From: Zhengitettix transpicula
Taxonomy: Eukaryota; Arthropoda; Insecta; Orthoptera; Tetrigidae
Assembly: GCA_037074705.1 (NCBI GenBank)
Contig: CM073593.1
Location: 10,235,001 to 10,299,000, forward strand
DNA length: 64,000 nt
Direction: 5' to 3'
Shown here piece after piece: positions 49,922-61,572 of this stretch. The position numbers and the translations under genes were made by a program. The first letter of the stretch is position 1. Every line of letters starts with the position of its first letter. A model generated the notes under the pieces. That model made no database searches. It was not told where the DNA came from and worked only from the letters and a program-made list of their open reading frames with translations.

Positions 49922-50343
49922 AGTTTTTTTTTTTTGGGGGGGGGGGTGGGCAACAGGCTACATGAGGGTGATCCACATTGGGCAACTCCCCTTTAATAGC
50001 ATAGGAAGGGATTTGAAAGGGGGGATGCGGAAGCGTAGAGGAAGGTAGCCAAGGGTTAACTAGGGCCCCCGGGCTATATTTTAAGGATACTACCCGGCAT
50101 TCGCCTAAAGAAATGCAGGGAAAACCTTAGAAAAACCTGCATCGGGTAGGTCGGGCATTGGATACTTGTCCCACGCCCTTCCGATAGCGGGAGAGGAGTT
50201 TTCTGTGGGGACGCAGCATTCACTTCTCCGTGCCTCGACCAGTTTAGGAGGCAGCTGGCCGACTATTCCAATGGGAATAGCGAACAACTCTTACCGTATG
50301 CCCAAGGTCTGCGACCCCGGAACATACACCTCTCAAAACAGGC
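49922..50343 (-). repeat. SINE-like repeat copy 8 (head-to-tail pair)
   Basis: Second member of the pair. It starts with an expanded T-run and a G-run (about ten G) after cacaagcag and is cut at caaaacagg|cttac, losing the 5' ~100 bp of the family. It ends only ~265 bp from the Ig exon at 50609 and does not touch the splice donor. Confidence 0.85.
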
Positions 50344-50608
50344 TTACATATCAGGTGAATACATAAAATTATAGCGTCAGTTAAGCTGTGAGTAAGTTTT
50401 GAATTTAATTCTACTTCAGAAAGTCTGCTAACTTCACAATTCAAGTTCTGTATGCATGTGCTTATTAAAACCTTCCCTCATATAAATAAAATCTATTTGT
50501 TGCGAAGTGTTTGTAGTAAATAATAAACGCTCGGATGCAGTTTAAAACGTGAAATTAATTTTCATTCAATCACTATAATTGCACATTACTCACAATTAAA
50601 TGACCCAC

Positions 50609-50983
50609 CTGAGACGATCATCTTCTTTGTCATGAAGTCCTCGTCGTTGAATGTAGACACAGAGCAACGGTACTCCCCAGTGAGTTCTGTGGTGGGGTTG
50701 ACGATGTACAGCGCCCTGTGCATCGTGGCGCGGTTGCTAGACGCCCGGTGTCCCAGCTTCAGCCGTCCTCGCAGGATTCCCAAGTCCTGAGGCTTCTCGC
50801 CTGGGATCCACTGGTACACGGGCTCGGGACTGTTGTTGAAGAACCACTTGACCACCAGGCCAGCGTCGGCGCTCGATTCCTCTGGACGCAGCGTGTACAA
50901 GCAGTCGAGGACCGCGGGAGACGTAGAACCATTCTTCACCTCGTGAGGGACGCGGAGGTCTGTGATCTGCACGCCTACCACCC
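50609..50983 (-). CDS. Internal exon: first Ig domain of a two-Ig protein
   Basis: Exon of 375 nt encoding 124 whole codons plus one split codon at each end. The acceptor is a pyrimidine-rich tract ending ctcgcag (AG at 50984-50985) and the donor is GTGGGT at 50603-50608; it enters and leaves in phase 1. The peptide is a V-type immunoglobulin fold: Cys27 (LDCLY), core Trp46 (VVKWFF), and Cys106 in LTGEYRCSV, the usual G-x-Y-x-C signature. Sequons are NGS at residue 17 and NNS at residue 49 (the latter followed by Pro). GC content is clearly above the surrounding intron. The domain implies a secreted or cell-surface adhesion or recognition protein. The insect Beaten-path family has this two-Ig layout, but I cannot assign the ortholog. 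The signal-peptide exon is not in the part I can read. Ig assignment is firm; gene identity is open. Confidence 0.92.
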
Positions 50984-51714
50984 CTGCGAGATAAGAAAAG
51001 TCCAAGTTTACAGGCAATTGACCTCAAAATACGTTTATATTTGACAATCTGTGACATATAAAACAATACTGTATTTACAAACTTTGGGGCGACGTATCTA
51101 GAAAATACCGGGCGATTGGGGAGTTTATAATTCAACGAGAATAATTTTTTTCTGAGCAACGAAACAAAATTTCGATGTGATTCAGATTTCAACATGATAG
51201 CAATAAACTTCTTTGCTATACTAATAATAATTCTTCAATGAAGCGCTAAGACACATAAGAAAAAATTCTTATTATATCATTGATAATTCTTGCTATGACA
51301 ACCTAATTGAATGTAATTAACGTAGACTTCAAATAACTGCACGGCTCATTCAAATAAAAATTTATAATTTCGAATTTACATTTTCTTATATTTAAAGCTT
51401 AACGTAATACGTAAAAAAATTATAATTGTATGGCCACGATTTATCTTTAAATAATCTACGTATATTAGCTTAATATTGGGATTATATTGTTCAATTACCT
51501 GGATTCTAAAAGAAAATTAGAGTGGCAAATACAGAAATTGGATGTAGGAATTTCATGAGAGGTTATGGATGGCAGACTGACGCTTCGAAAAGCAAACAAC
51601 TCTGTTCGTCCTCAACAATATCAAACTGCCAACTGACATCTTGAGACTAAGCGGAAAAAGTCAACAATACGATTTTATCAGCTTGAACATCGGTTTTGTT
51701 CATATAATACCGGT

Positions 51715-52145
51715 ATTTATCTAAAAACTTCTAATAAAAAAAATAGACTGTACGTGCGTTTGTGTGTGTGTGTTCCGTATACAAATCTACTCCCGTGGAG
51801 AAAATTTGACCGAATTTCCAAAACGTGTTCTTTGCAAACCGGAAACAAACACTGTGGGGGTAACACACGTCTACCATCCTGGACGGGGGTATAAATTTTC
51901 AAACCTGTTAAAATGGCCAATATATTCGTCGAAAGAAATTTTTTCGGGTCAGTGAGATAGATAGCCTTTCTCTCGATGTTTTCTGTGTATCATTTCAACC
52001 CATTTCGGCATGGTAGGGGATCACCCTTAGGAGTGGGGAAGAAGGGGGCGTAACATAAACAACCATGATCGGAGTCAAATCCGGGGTTCCGGATGTCGCT
52101 GAGTTTTATTATGACAACCCAGGCAACGCCGGAAACCGAGCTTGT
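51715..52145 (+). repeat. Helitron-like subtype copy
   Basis: A single copy with the blocks in order: tctactcccgtggagaaaatttgac (51786), accggaaacaaacactgtggggg (51838), ggggatcacccttaggagtgggg (52016), ccggggttccggatgtcgctgag (52081) and tatgacaacccaggcaacgccgg (52110). This gives the family order more clearly than the 43-kb cluster. Confidence 0.6.
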
Positions 52146-52984
52146 GGTATATAAAATCTTCAACAGTCGTACACAATTTCTGAAGCTTTACGTGGAATAT
52201 TGTGGCTAAAAATGAATGAAATAAGCGTCAGAAATTTTAGAATAAAGCCATCGTTATTAAATAAACTAACTAACTAAAATTATTTTTACATTTACCTGAG
52301 TTTATAATGTTTCCCGTCTGTTTACAATGCTCTCAATTCAATTATATTTAAACCTATTCCTTACTTAATCTCTAGAAATAGATAAAACTCATAACAAAAG
52401 AGTTTTCCGTATCTCTGCAGTTTTAGAAACCTACATGCATAGCAACGCGCCACCGATCATAACCAAGTAAATCAACAAGCTAACCAGCAGTTCATGTTGT
52501 ATCAACATAAATATAGAGTTAATAAGTTAGTAAAGTAAGAATCCATAAAATATTAGACATATCTTTTTTATGGTATAAGCTAAGTGGAAAAGTAAGAACC
52601 ATCCATAGTGCTTTCATTTCTGTACAGAGAAGACGGAATCAAGTATAAATCAATTATCACAAGGTTTACGAAGATACTTTCAGTAATTACGAGTGTACTG
52701 AATTTTTTCTTAGGCTTTTAAAGATGAAATTGGTTTTAAGATTACATCAAAAATAGGGTCATACGTATGGACATAGATGGGTGAGTAAAATATTAGTTGT
52801 AAGACAGACTCACTTTAACCCGCCAATGAATATGGAATTTATAAAGCAGCCATTGAAAACTTACAATTCTTTCAAGAATTGAGAAGAAACGCAGTCCTCA
52901 TTTTAAATTCAGTGACCTTAACCAGAATCGTGGACCGTATTAAAAAGTTGAAATTGTAACAACTGCACGCATGAGATTTTTAAA

Positions 52985-53175
52985 GAATGAATTAGCGCAG
53001 CGCTAGCAATGAATATGAGGTGATTTGCTGGCTCGAAGGTCTGCATCCGCCGCCCCCTATTGTGCAGAAGGACGCAACCGTGATTGAAGAAGCACCTGTT
53101 GCAGAGGCCAACGGAGTCCCGTATTCCCCAGTCCTGCCTGTCCCGCCCTTGCCACTCCTGGGACTACGTCGTAAT
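52985..53175. other. Short GC-rich unassigned stretch
   Basis: ctgcatccgccgccccc and ctgcctgtcccgcccttgccactcc lie in otherwise AT-rich sequence, in the upstream intron of the Ig gene. No splice-compatible open frame with a signal peptide was found on the minus strand. It may be a fragment of an unknown element. Confidence 0.25.
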
Positions 53176-53375
53176 GAAACGAGGTCATAATAACGTTAGC
53201 AGAGCAGGTAAATGAAACCGAAACGGAGAATTCAATAAAAATTAGAAACATATCCCCCGTTTGTGAATTATATACTCTGGATAAAACAGAGGTTGATTCC
53301 CGATAGACCTCACGCCATTGTTTAGAATCGTTGCGTAAATGAAATAAACCATCACTAGAACACATTGAACGAAAA

Positions 53376-53565
53376 TCAGGGACAAGTACCTACTTCCCGA
53401 CCTACCTGATGCAGGTTTTCTGGAGTTTGTCCTGCATCACTTTTAGGCGAATGCCGGTTGGGATCTTCAAACTAATAGTTAACCCTTCGCTATCTTTCTC
53501 TACCCTTCAGCAACCCCCCTTTCAAATCCCTTCCTACGCTATTAAACGGGAGTTGCCACCGCTTG
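53376..53565 (+). repeat. SINE-like repeat copy 9, 3' half
   Basis: Starts at gggacaagtacctacttcccgacctacc and runs to acgggagttgccacc. It lacks the 5' half, the agcccgggggccc block and the A tail. Adjacent to a GC-rich stretch (52990-53170) that is not part of the family. Confidence 0.7.
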
Positions 53566-54279
53566 GCCTTTTACTCTTAAATAAAGGAACGATGGGGTGA
53601 ATAAATACAATTATTATAATAATTAAAATGCTATTAAGTAAATAGAATTTTCATGCAAAGCAAGAATTTGGTACCTAGAAAAATAAGAATTGCAAATATT
53701 TCTATTTCATACACGAAGATTAATTAACCCTTTAGTGCATGAATTTTTTGTAGTTTTTAAAGTAAATATTTTAACATGTATTTTTATGAATAAAATACGG
53801 AAAAAGTAACTAAATAAATATCAAATGTGACCAAAGTCAATTTTGCTCACGATGTTTCCACATATGTAACAAATCAGGTCTGATTTATCAATAATTCACA
53901 ATAATGTTATAATAATTATTTTAGTATGCCATTAGAATACCATGAGAATGACGAATAATTTTTATTTCTTGAAGAAAAGTCTTGGAAAAAAAAATTCTTA
54001 ATTTTACCGGCGAGAAGAAGTGTGACCTGATTAACTCAAAAAAATCTGGAACAGGCATGTTTTAACATGTTAATGGATACCAAAAATTTCACATTTCCTT
54101 AAGTGCACGTTATTTCATATCTGCATCACAATTTAGCTCTCTGAATACTAAACGTTATGTTGCATATATGGCTACACTCTGGACCAAAGAGTGCATAACA
54201 AACATTATTTTCGTATCAATTCAGGAATATAGAGAAGCTTTCACAATAATCAGGCAGTAAGTTAATAATTATAACATGA

Positions 54280-54365
54280 ATATATGGAGAGGAATAGAAC
54301 CCGAGCCCTCCCGTTGAGCGCGCGGAAATTCTCTGCTGTATGCCACATTGATTAGCCTCTAGAAG
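54280..54365 (-). repeat. tRNA-like fragment (SINE head or tRNA pseudogene)
   Basis: Minus strand reads agaggctaatcaatgtggc (A-box-like) and, about 30 bp later, ggctcgggttctattcctctcc (B-box-like), at tRNA spacing. The acceptor stem does not pair well, so a functional tRNA gene is unlikely. Confidence 0.5.
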
Positions 54366-54638
54366 AATAAAATATCGTAAAGCACAGTATCTAATTTATA
54401 TATGTTTTAGGACATTATAAAATTAGTGACTATATTTAGTAATAAATAATGAATAATGACTGTAGAACGCACAACAGAACATAGTTTAAATGGCAACTCG
54501 TTACTAAAATTAATGAGGTAATAAGCTAGAAATTATGTCACCAAGTATGTAAATCACAAACCACGAAAAAGAACGGGAAAACAACGGGAATTACATGTGT
54601 AATTATTAGGAAAAAAAGACCATGAAAAATGGGCGTCG

Positions 54639-54657
54639 TGTGTGTGTGTGTGTGTGT
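54639..54657. repeat. (GT)n microsatellite
   Basis: Nine to ten GT units. Smaller AC and GA tracts occur at 2715-2728 and 47130-47141. Confidence 0.95.
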
Positions 54658-54899
54658 TCGATATCGTGTCTGAAATATTCTCATTGCAGTGAAGGGAACC
54701 AGATTGGGATCTCATTGTATGCCATAGAATCGATTCACTGTCAACTTGGCTTGGCCGCCGATGGGTCTTTATAAATTCATCTACGATCAAGGCAGCCGTC
54801 AGTGTCACGAGACGAAACTATGCATCAATTACATCATTTCTTGTTGACATGGTTTACTACTTGTGCGCAACATCGTTACGTCTCTGTCTATATATATAT

Positions 54900-55911
54900 T
54901 GTAATGATTAAAAAAAGATTATTAATTAAATCAATTGATTGCCCCACGTTGGTGAAGCCAAAATGTAATGAATAACAAAATGTTATTAATTAAATGAATT
55001 GATTAAATAAAATTACTTCCATGAATTTAACTCAATAGTTCGTTTATGAAACAATTATATTTATTTTTATTTATAGTGAAGGATTGCAAAATAATTACGA
55101 CATTCTTTGAACTTTACAAGACAATTTACTTTTATTCTGTTGAAATTTACAATATTTTACATGATATTAATTACATTTAACGTTTTTCAATGATTATAGA
55201 TTTTACAACCCTTTTCTCAGAGTCATTTATCTGGGCCTTCGAAGTAAAGAAACAACCTTTACATTTACGTTAACTATCAAATTCCTTTATAAACTAAGAA
55301 GTTAAACAATCAAACAAAAATGAGAAATCGAAATCTGACGACTTCACCTTTAATTATCGTTTACAAAACTTGATTAAATTTGTTTGGACTTACAACACAT
55401 TGGCTGGTACCAGGCTTAACTCTCTTGGGCTAGGGCTCACCTAACAATTCACACTAAAAGGCAATGGAATCACTGAATTTACACTTTATTAAACAAAAAC
55501 ACGGTCGTAACTTTCGAGTCTCTCCTCTGGGAACTGGAAACCGCTGCTCCTTCCGGATTATTAGTTGGACAGATTGTTACAAAATTGCCTCTCTGTGGAA
55601 TTGACGACGGTCACGGTACTTAAAGAAATTTTATTGTGGCGCTATTTATTAAGTTACTCCTTGCAGTGTCCAAAACTGTATACTCAAATTTAAAACTTGT
55701 AACCTTTGAGGCCGTATCTATGTGATTGTCACGCTGTTCGTTGTACACCTCACAATTTCCGACTTCCACACCCGTCCGACTGTTTCATAAAAGCGCTCGC
55801 GGCCGAACAAACCTCACCTATCCATTGTTGCCTTTGAAAATTTGTACCGCTAACAATCCACTATAACTATCCAATTATTAAAATCATTAATGGCCTCTAA
55901 TTAGTATTACA
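54900..55911 (-). mobile_element. LTR-like unit D (solo LTR candidate)
   Basis: A 1012-bp unit starting TGTAATGATT and ending AGTATTACA, with ATAT at 54896-54899 and 55912-55915. It contains gccccacgttggtgaagcca near 54943-54962, the reverse complement of a PBS-like motif (TGGCTTCACC...), and the tttatctgggcc block near 55226. Closest to A and C. No open pol frame; best read as a solo LTR left by recombination. Confidence 0.75.
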
Positions 55912-56082
55912 ATATATAAATATTTGAATATAATTTAATTTTTTTAAAATATATATTATTGAAAAGATTTTAATTTCTACTACACGATTAAAATACCATT
56001 TTAAATGAGCACTCATTATAAATCGTAGGTTTAAGTATTGTCAAATAAAAAATGAAACATTTACTTAATTTAAAATTATTAA

Positions 56083-56640
56083 TAAGAAAGATAGGCAAAT
56101 ACAGACAAAAGACGTGATGTTTTAAATACCACACAACGTTTCTGAAAGCATAGTTCTTTTCTGCAGGTGATAATGTAACTAACACACACAAGAGCCTAGA
56201 GCCTAGAACTACAATGCTGCGTCCCCACAGCAAACTCCTCTCCCGCTATCGGAAGGGCGTCGGACAAGTACCCAATGCCCGACCTACCTGATGCAGGCTT
56301 ATCTAGGGTTTTCCCTGCATTTCTTTAGGCGAATGCCGGGTAGGATCCTTAAAATATAGCCCGGGGGCCCTAGTTAACCCTTGGCTACCTTCCTCTACCC
56401 TTCCGCATCCCCCCTTTCAAATCCCTTCCTATGCTATTAAAGGGGAGTTGCGCAACGTGGATTACCCTCATGTAGCCTGTTGCCCTAAAAAAGAAGAAAA
56501 AAAATCTGCACCGGTCAGTTTGCAAAACTCAAAAGTCTTTATGTGCATCTGAAGAAAGGAACAATGCTTCCAAAAACGTTGTGTGGCATTTATATCATCA
56601 CTTCTTTTGTCTGTATTTTGCTATCTTTCTTATTGTTACT
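56083..56640. repeat. Palindromic element interrupted by a SINE-like copy
   Basis: The left arm (aataagaaagataggcaaatacagacaaaag...taccacacaacgtttctg, 56083-56170) and the right arm (aacgttgtgtggcatttat...cttttgtctgtattttgctatctttcttatt, about 56570-56636) are inverted. SINE-like copy 10 sits between them. Confidence 0.75.
56211..56489 (+). repeat. SINE-like repeat copy 10, 5'-truncated
   Basis: Starts at acaatgctgcgtccccacagc and ends cctgttgccctaaaaaagaag. Inserted between the two arms of the palindrome at 56083-56640, so it postdates that element. Confidence 0.8.
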
Positions 56641-56649
56641 CTTAAATAA

Positions 56650-58225
56650 TGTACTCTTTATAAGATAACTGATTTCGTGGCCGATGAATCTTAATTCGTA
56701 ACTATCTGTGTTTGCGCTGTTATTTAACGGTTGTTTTCGGCGAATTTGCCAACGTTTCGCTTGTTGACACCGTGAATTTTCAAGACTAGGTCAAGATTTT
56801 CTTGAAAATACTTGGGTTTAACTAATGAAATACAACAAAAAGGTGAGTAGGCTACGGTTGGAAAACGCCTAAAAATTGAAGTCAAGAGGAGAATATTAAA
56901 ACGACTATGCCCTGTTTAATAATTGACGTTATTATAATTAATTCTTTAGAAACGCATAAATTCTATTAAAAATTTAGCTTAAAAGAAACTGATGAAAACA
57001 CAAAACTTTATATTAATCATGTTCCAGCTCGTTGACTTCCGGGCGTAGCTTCACTACGTAAATAGTGTGACGACGGTCACAAATTAACTCCAATGTAATG
57101 TTGTAACCCTCTAAATTGGGACGGAGAGAATATATATGCAGCTGCACCATGTTTGTAATTTTAAAACAGTGTCCTAGGAGTGCTTTCCGCAAATGTCCAT
57201 GTCCGATATAACTACGTACTATGTGGCCTAAAAATAACGAATGTGTATTGAAGAAATCATTAAACTTGGTTTTATAATTATGACAATTATGTATGTTGGT
57301 ATATAGCCACCATAAGCAAACTGCATCAAAGTTTTCACTGATATACGTCCTTGCTGAACTTTAGTATTCATTCTCAGAATAAATGCTCCACCGAAACCTT
57401 TACTTTATCAATTCATCGGGATTGCTAACAACGGAGATGGCCATATCAGATAATATCGGCCACAGGAATTGATAATTTGATATCTTTGTCAATTTACTTT
57501 TGTTCAACTCTCATTGGAAAAAAAGTTTACAAATTTCTAAAATTTCTTTTAACCTCATTCATCAAAGACCAATAAATTACGAGAAAAAATCTTCCTCTTA
57601 GTATATCTCGTACGATTGGAGAAATATTTTACATCATAATAACAAAGTTGCTTCAGTTTTCAAAGACAATCTATCTTAGAAAGGAACTTTTATGTGAGCA
57701 GAATCAAACGTTAAAACTGAGATAACTATGTCAAAGCAGGCAACACTTCATAGGCTAAAATTCATTATGCGATGAGGGTGAAACATAAGAGTCTTCATGT
57801 TGCAACAGAATAAAAGGATACCCTCTTAATAAGAAAATATAGTCAGTGATTTGAGGAAATATGACTCTCTAAGACCTTAATTGTGTGGTTCATCTATAAA
57901 ACTCTCAGTTCCTCGCGTTCCAGACGGGGTCTCAAACATCAGGTTGAATTAATGAGAAATTTCTTTATTATTAAACTCCAATATGTTTAGGGGTTACAAA
58001 ATGGGATTAGATCAGGATACAAGTTATAATTATTGCTAAAACAGTACCAGTTATGGTCATAACTATGGTCCTTTATAACAAACTTTGGTATACAAGGACA
58101 TATTGGGCCTATATGCTGTCTAAATTAATTTAATAGCAATATTTTGTATTTATATACGAATCATATTTGATATTACGTCCACATGGAATTCATGTCAACG
58201 TAACGAAGCCTAGTTGAAATATCCC
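56650..58225. other. No recognisable feature
   Basis: Long AT-rich stretch without open frames over 60 codons and without family repeats. 52150-52980, 53570-54275, 59535-61570 and 63035-63555 are similar. Confidence 0.55.
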
Positions 58226-58233
58226 CGGCTACT

Positions 58234-58450
58234 ACGACCTAAACTGGTCGAGACATGGTGAAGGAAATGCTGCGTTCGCACATAAAACTCTATTGACGTC
58301 GCCGAAGGGCGTGAGACAAGTAGCAACAGTCAGGCCTACCCTGATTCGGGCTATCTTGGGTTTAACCTGCAACACTTTCAGGCGAATAGCTTCAACAATT
58401 CCTTCCTGGTGGAGGCCACCACGTGGATGACCCTCATGTAAACAGAACTA
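58234..58450 (+). repeat. SINE-like repeat copy 11, highly diverged
   Basis: Recognisable by aactggtcgagacatgg, gaaatgctgcgttcgc, gccgaagggcgtgagacaagtagc, aggcgaatag and accctcatgtaaacagaactaaaaaaa. It has many substitutions and a deletion before the tail, so it is the oldest copy in the window. Confidence 0.6.
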
Positions 58451-58633
58451 AAAAAAATATTCTCAAATGTTGTATTTAAAATTCTCCTCCGATTTGGGAC
58501 TTGATGCAGCTACGTATATACGTCGTAAATATATATTCTATCATATACTCTAGTTATGTTAGTTAAAAACTGTATCAATCTGAACTGTAGCAAATATCGT
58601 ATGTCTTAAATAAATAATTGTCTTGATATATAT

Positions 58634-59528
58634 TGTAATAATTAAATATAATATGTGATTGTGGCGTTTCTAAATGAAATAACTTAAGTGAAAGTTATTA
58701 AACAAGATTTATTATCAATTTTATAACAAGTATAAAATACACAAAATATTTGGGATCTCAGGGTCTTGATATGGGTTTGATAAATGGCAGAATTTAAATA
58801 ATCAAAATTACATTTACTTTTTATGGAAATCAAAGCGTCTGAACATAGACGAAATTTGTTGCGGAAGAAATAATACTAAATATTGAATTTAACAATTTCA
58901 ATTTTATCAAGAATTAACAATCTCATTCTATCGATAATTAAATAATTAAAGAACGATCTGACTTTTATCTTTTAAACACGGTTTACAAAAGATTTTAAAG
59001 TTTTTCTCTACTTACGGCTGCCCAGGTCTCATTTTTAGTTTTTCGTGCACAATTTTGGGAACATCACTGATTCTAAATTCTCACAGGCTCTAATTGGTGT
59101 AGTTTGTTAGTTGGTTTAACACAAATTGGTTGGTTCTCGATGCTTTACTGCAACTAGTTGCTCTGTCTCCTTCCCGACTGAATATTGCTTTACTTTTTAA
59201 TATTTGAAAGCATGTTTGTGACTGGACCACATTCTTTCGTTCTGACTGCCGACTGTAAAACTTTTCGTCTGGTCTATTCGCTGCCTGCTGCCCAACTGAA
59301 CTGTTCAAATTTTCATGACTTGGAATTTCAGTCTTTTCTCCTCGCTGCCTACGGCCCGACTGTACTCTTCGTCTCGTAGATTTTGAGCGCGAAAACTCTC
59401 TCAACTGATCAACAATGTTTTCTTTGCCTCGCCGGATTGTTGCGGCGTCCGCTCTATATCCACTAATAATGAGTCCTCTACAATCCAACTTTCCAATTAG
59501 AACAATGTCTTAATTACCAATTACTACA
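58634..59528 (-). mobile_element. LTR-like unit E (solo LTR candidate)
   Basis: An 895-bp unit starting TGTAATAATT and ending TTACTACA, with ATAT at 58630-58633 and 59529-59532. It shares the 'tctcaggg', 'gggtttgata' and 'aacatagacgaaatttg' blocks with unit B, forming a second subfamily. A 132-codon open frame on the minus strand (59090-59488) lies wholly inside the unit, resembles no protein I know, and is probably a chance frame in the GC-richer part of the LTR. Confidence 0.7.
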
Positions 59529-61572
59529 ATATATTGACTATGAAAATCTGGACATATGTTATAAACGATATTCACAACTCCAAACAACCAAAACATAAGT
59601 CCTCATATTTTTATGTTAATTATTTAAAAAACCACATGTTATTTAATAAAATACATTCAGATGATTATGGCTGAATGGATGAAATCTCCTGTATTATTTT
59701 AATAAATAACGTCTGTTTTTGAAATAAATAACGTAAAAATAAGAGGACTTGTGCTTTGGTTGTTTGGAGTTGAGAAAATAATTGTCTTTTAATTGTTGTG
59801 AAAAACGTGAACAACGTAAACTCACCCTGGCCATTAAATTGCCAGTTCAAAACCATATTTAAAGCAATTAAATATCAAACAAATGAAATTAAATTACATC
59901 AGCAAGTTTATTTAAAAAAATGAAATATATTGATACATATATTACCAATAAGTGATGAATGATTATCAAATTAAACGTATCAAACTGTTAATTTTCAGTC
60001 AAATATTAGAATATAGGGAAAAAATATGAGTAGTGGTTTAGACGGGCATTGTGTGTTGTTTGTTGACGTAGAAAGTCATTGAGATGCGACCAGTGCGATT
60101 CACGTAATGCAAGTCAGGGAGTCAGAGCGTGAAGATGAGCCATTATCTTGCGCGACTGAGTAAGTCGGTCGTCAAGCTCAAAGATTTCCGTAGTTTGCCA
60201 TGCGCATGTGGGGCATGTGTTTGCGTAAAATTATCTATTATCGTACAACTAATGTTTCTCATTTTGAGACTAAGTCACATAACCCGTTGAAATGTCCATT
60301 ATAAAACTAGAATTAATTTTATGTGAGGAAACAGAAGCCAAATAACTATATCAGAGACCCTTGGATATTTTTAATAAATAATTCAAAGCACGTAAATCCT
60401 GTTTTTAACGATTTATTTTAAATTTTAGTTTCAACGGTATCTACTAGAAGCTTTCGGTATTCATAGCCATTTTCATGTAAAACTTTCATTAAAAATAGAA
60501 TAAAAATGTAGAGTATTACTAATAGTACACATTTAATATATTCGTTTAAATAAAAATGATAAATTAGCTAATTTTTAACTGAAATATATATTAAATTATG
60601 GGGTTGAATCAAATTAATGTCTTAAATTACTCATTGGAATTAATGTATCGCATTTTCTGATGATAACTCATTTACAAACTTTCGTATGAATTCTGCCTGG
60701 TTACATGTACAGTTTCGCTCACGATTTACTTTTCACAATTAATCTGCATGTTAATTAAAAACCGCTTTCCTACCATTATTTAGCCAAGCCAATTTATTGA
60801 GCTATATGTATACAAAGTAGAGAAACGGAGAGAACATCCAGGAATATAGGTGCCAGAACCTTCATTTCCCCAATTCAATTAAAGAGAGCGCAGCATTCAA
60901 TTTCTATAGTGGACCAGCCAATACGCTACAAGGGGGAAATCCATCAACAGAATTTGGAAATAACCTCACTCGCATCCAACAGTCAGGAATTACTTCAAGG
61001 GAATAGGAAGGGAAATTGTACCAGTAAATTTGGCTTACGTGTGACATTTAACACTCATAACGAAACATTGATGTTTGGTCCGTGAATCTTATGGGGTACT
61101 GAGATATATAATAATTATAATTCATCTTCAAAATTAGTTGAGTACAACTAGTAATAGTTTAATATCCAGCAGAAATCGTGATATATAATAAATATAATTT
61201 AGATTTTTCGGATATTCCATTTTTCTGGGTTAGGGGCCACTCTAGGAATAGGCAAAATTTAGTAAGTCTTCCCCCCTAATAAATGTAACGACTCTCATCT
61301 TGCATGTGTAATTGCTATTCTTCTCCCTGAAGACGAAGTTTTCCTTACTGTTCGAAACGTTAGAGTATATCTCTACATAATTTTCTAAACTTCTAGATCA
61401 TCTTTCACGTCGTCACTTTAACCTAACTTATTTTTGGACACTGTCTCTCTGTTTTTGTTTTCATTATTTTCCCGTTTCCTTTTTCTATTGTTCACCTTTC
61501 TACTCCTTGACAATGGAATACCCGAAAAAGCTAAATTGTCAACAAATTTCAAATCATAATACAATAAACACT

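Larger units (their letters stand above)
39450..50608 (-). other. Intron between Ig exon 1 and exon 2 (11.2 kb)
   Basis: Bounded by the donor at 50603-50608 and the acceptor at 39450-39451. It holds a 285-bp triplication, a degenerate repeat cluster at 42.9-44.5 kb, a possible gypsy scrap, three inverted repeats, an LTR fragment and two SINE-like copies. No cryptic Ig exon was seen inside. Sub-blocks 40860-42870, 45310-45720, 46220-46730, 47665-48370 and 48600-49380 are AT-rich with nothing I can name. Confidence 0.75.

Noticed and set aside
3069..50366. Conserved ~68-residue frame (MSHALP...LGLWEP) repeated in several places
   Set aside because: It is the antisense of the SINE-like family. 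Differences between copies mostly change the residue and some copies are frameshifted, so sharing reflects common descent, not coding selection.
50718..51195. Open frames on both strands overlapping 50609-50983
   Set aside because: Shadows in other frames of the Ig exon; only one frame carries the Ig cysteines and proper splice sites.
54280..54365. Functional tRNA gene
   Set aside because: Box-like motifs are present but the acceptor stem does not pair and the B box deviates from consensus.
59090..59488. 132-codon minus-strand open frame
   Set aside because: Entirely inside LTR-like unit E, with a composition like the LTR and no gag- or pol-like motif.
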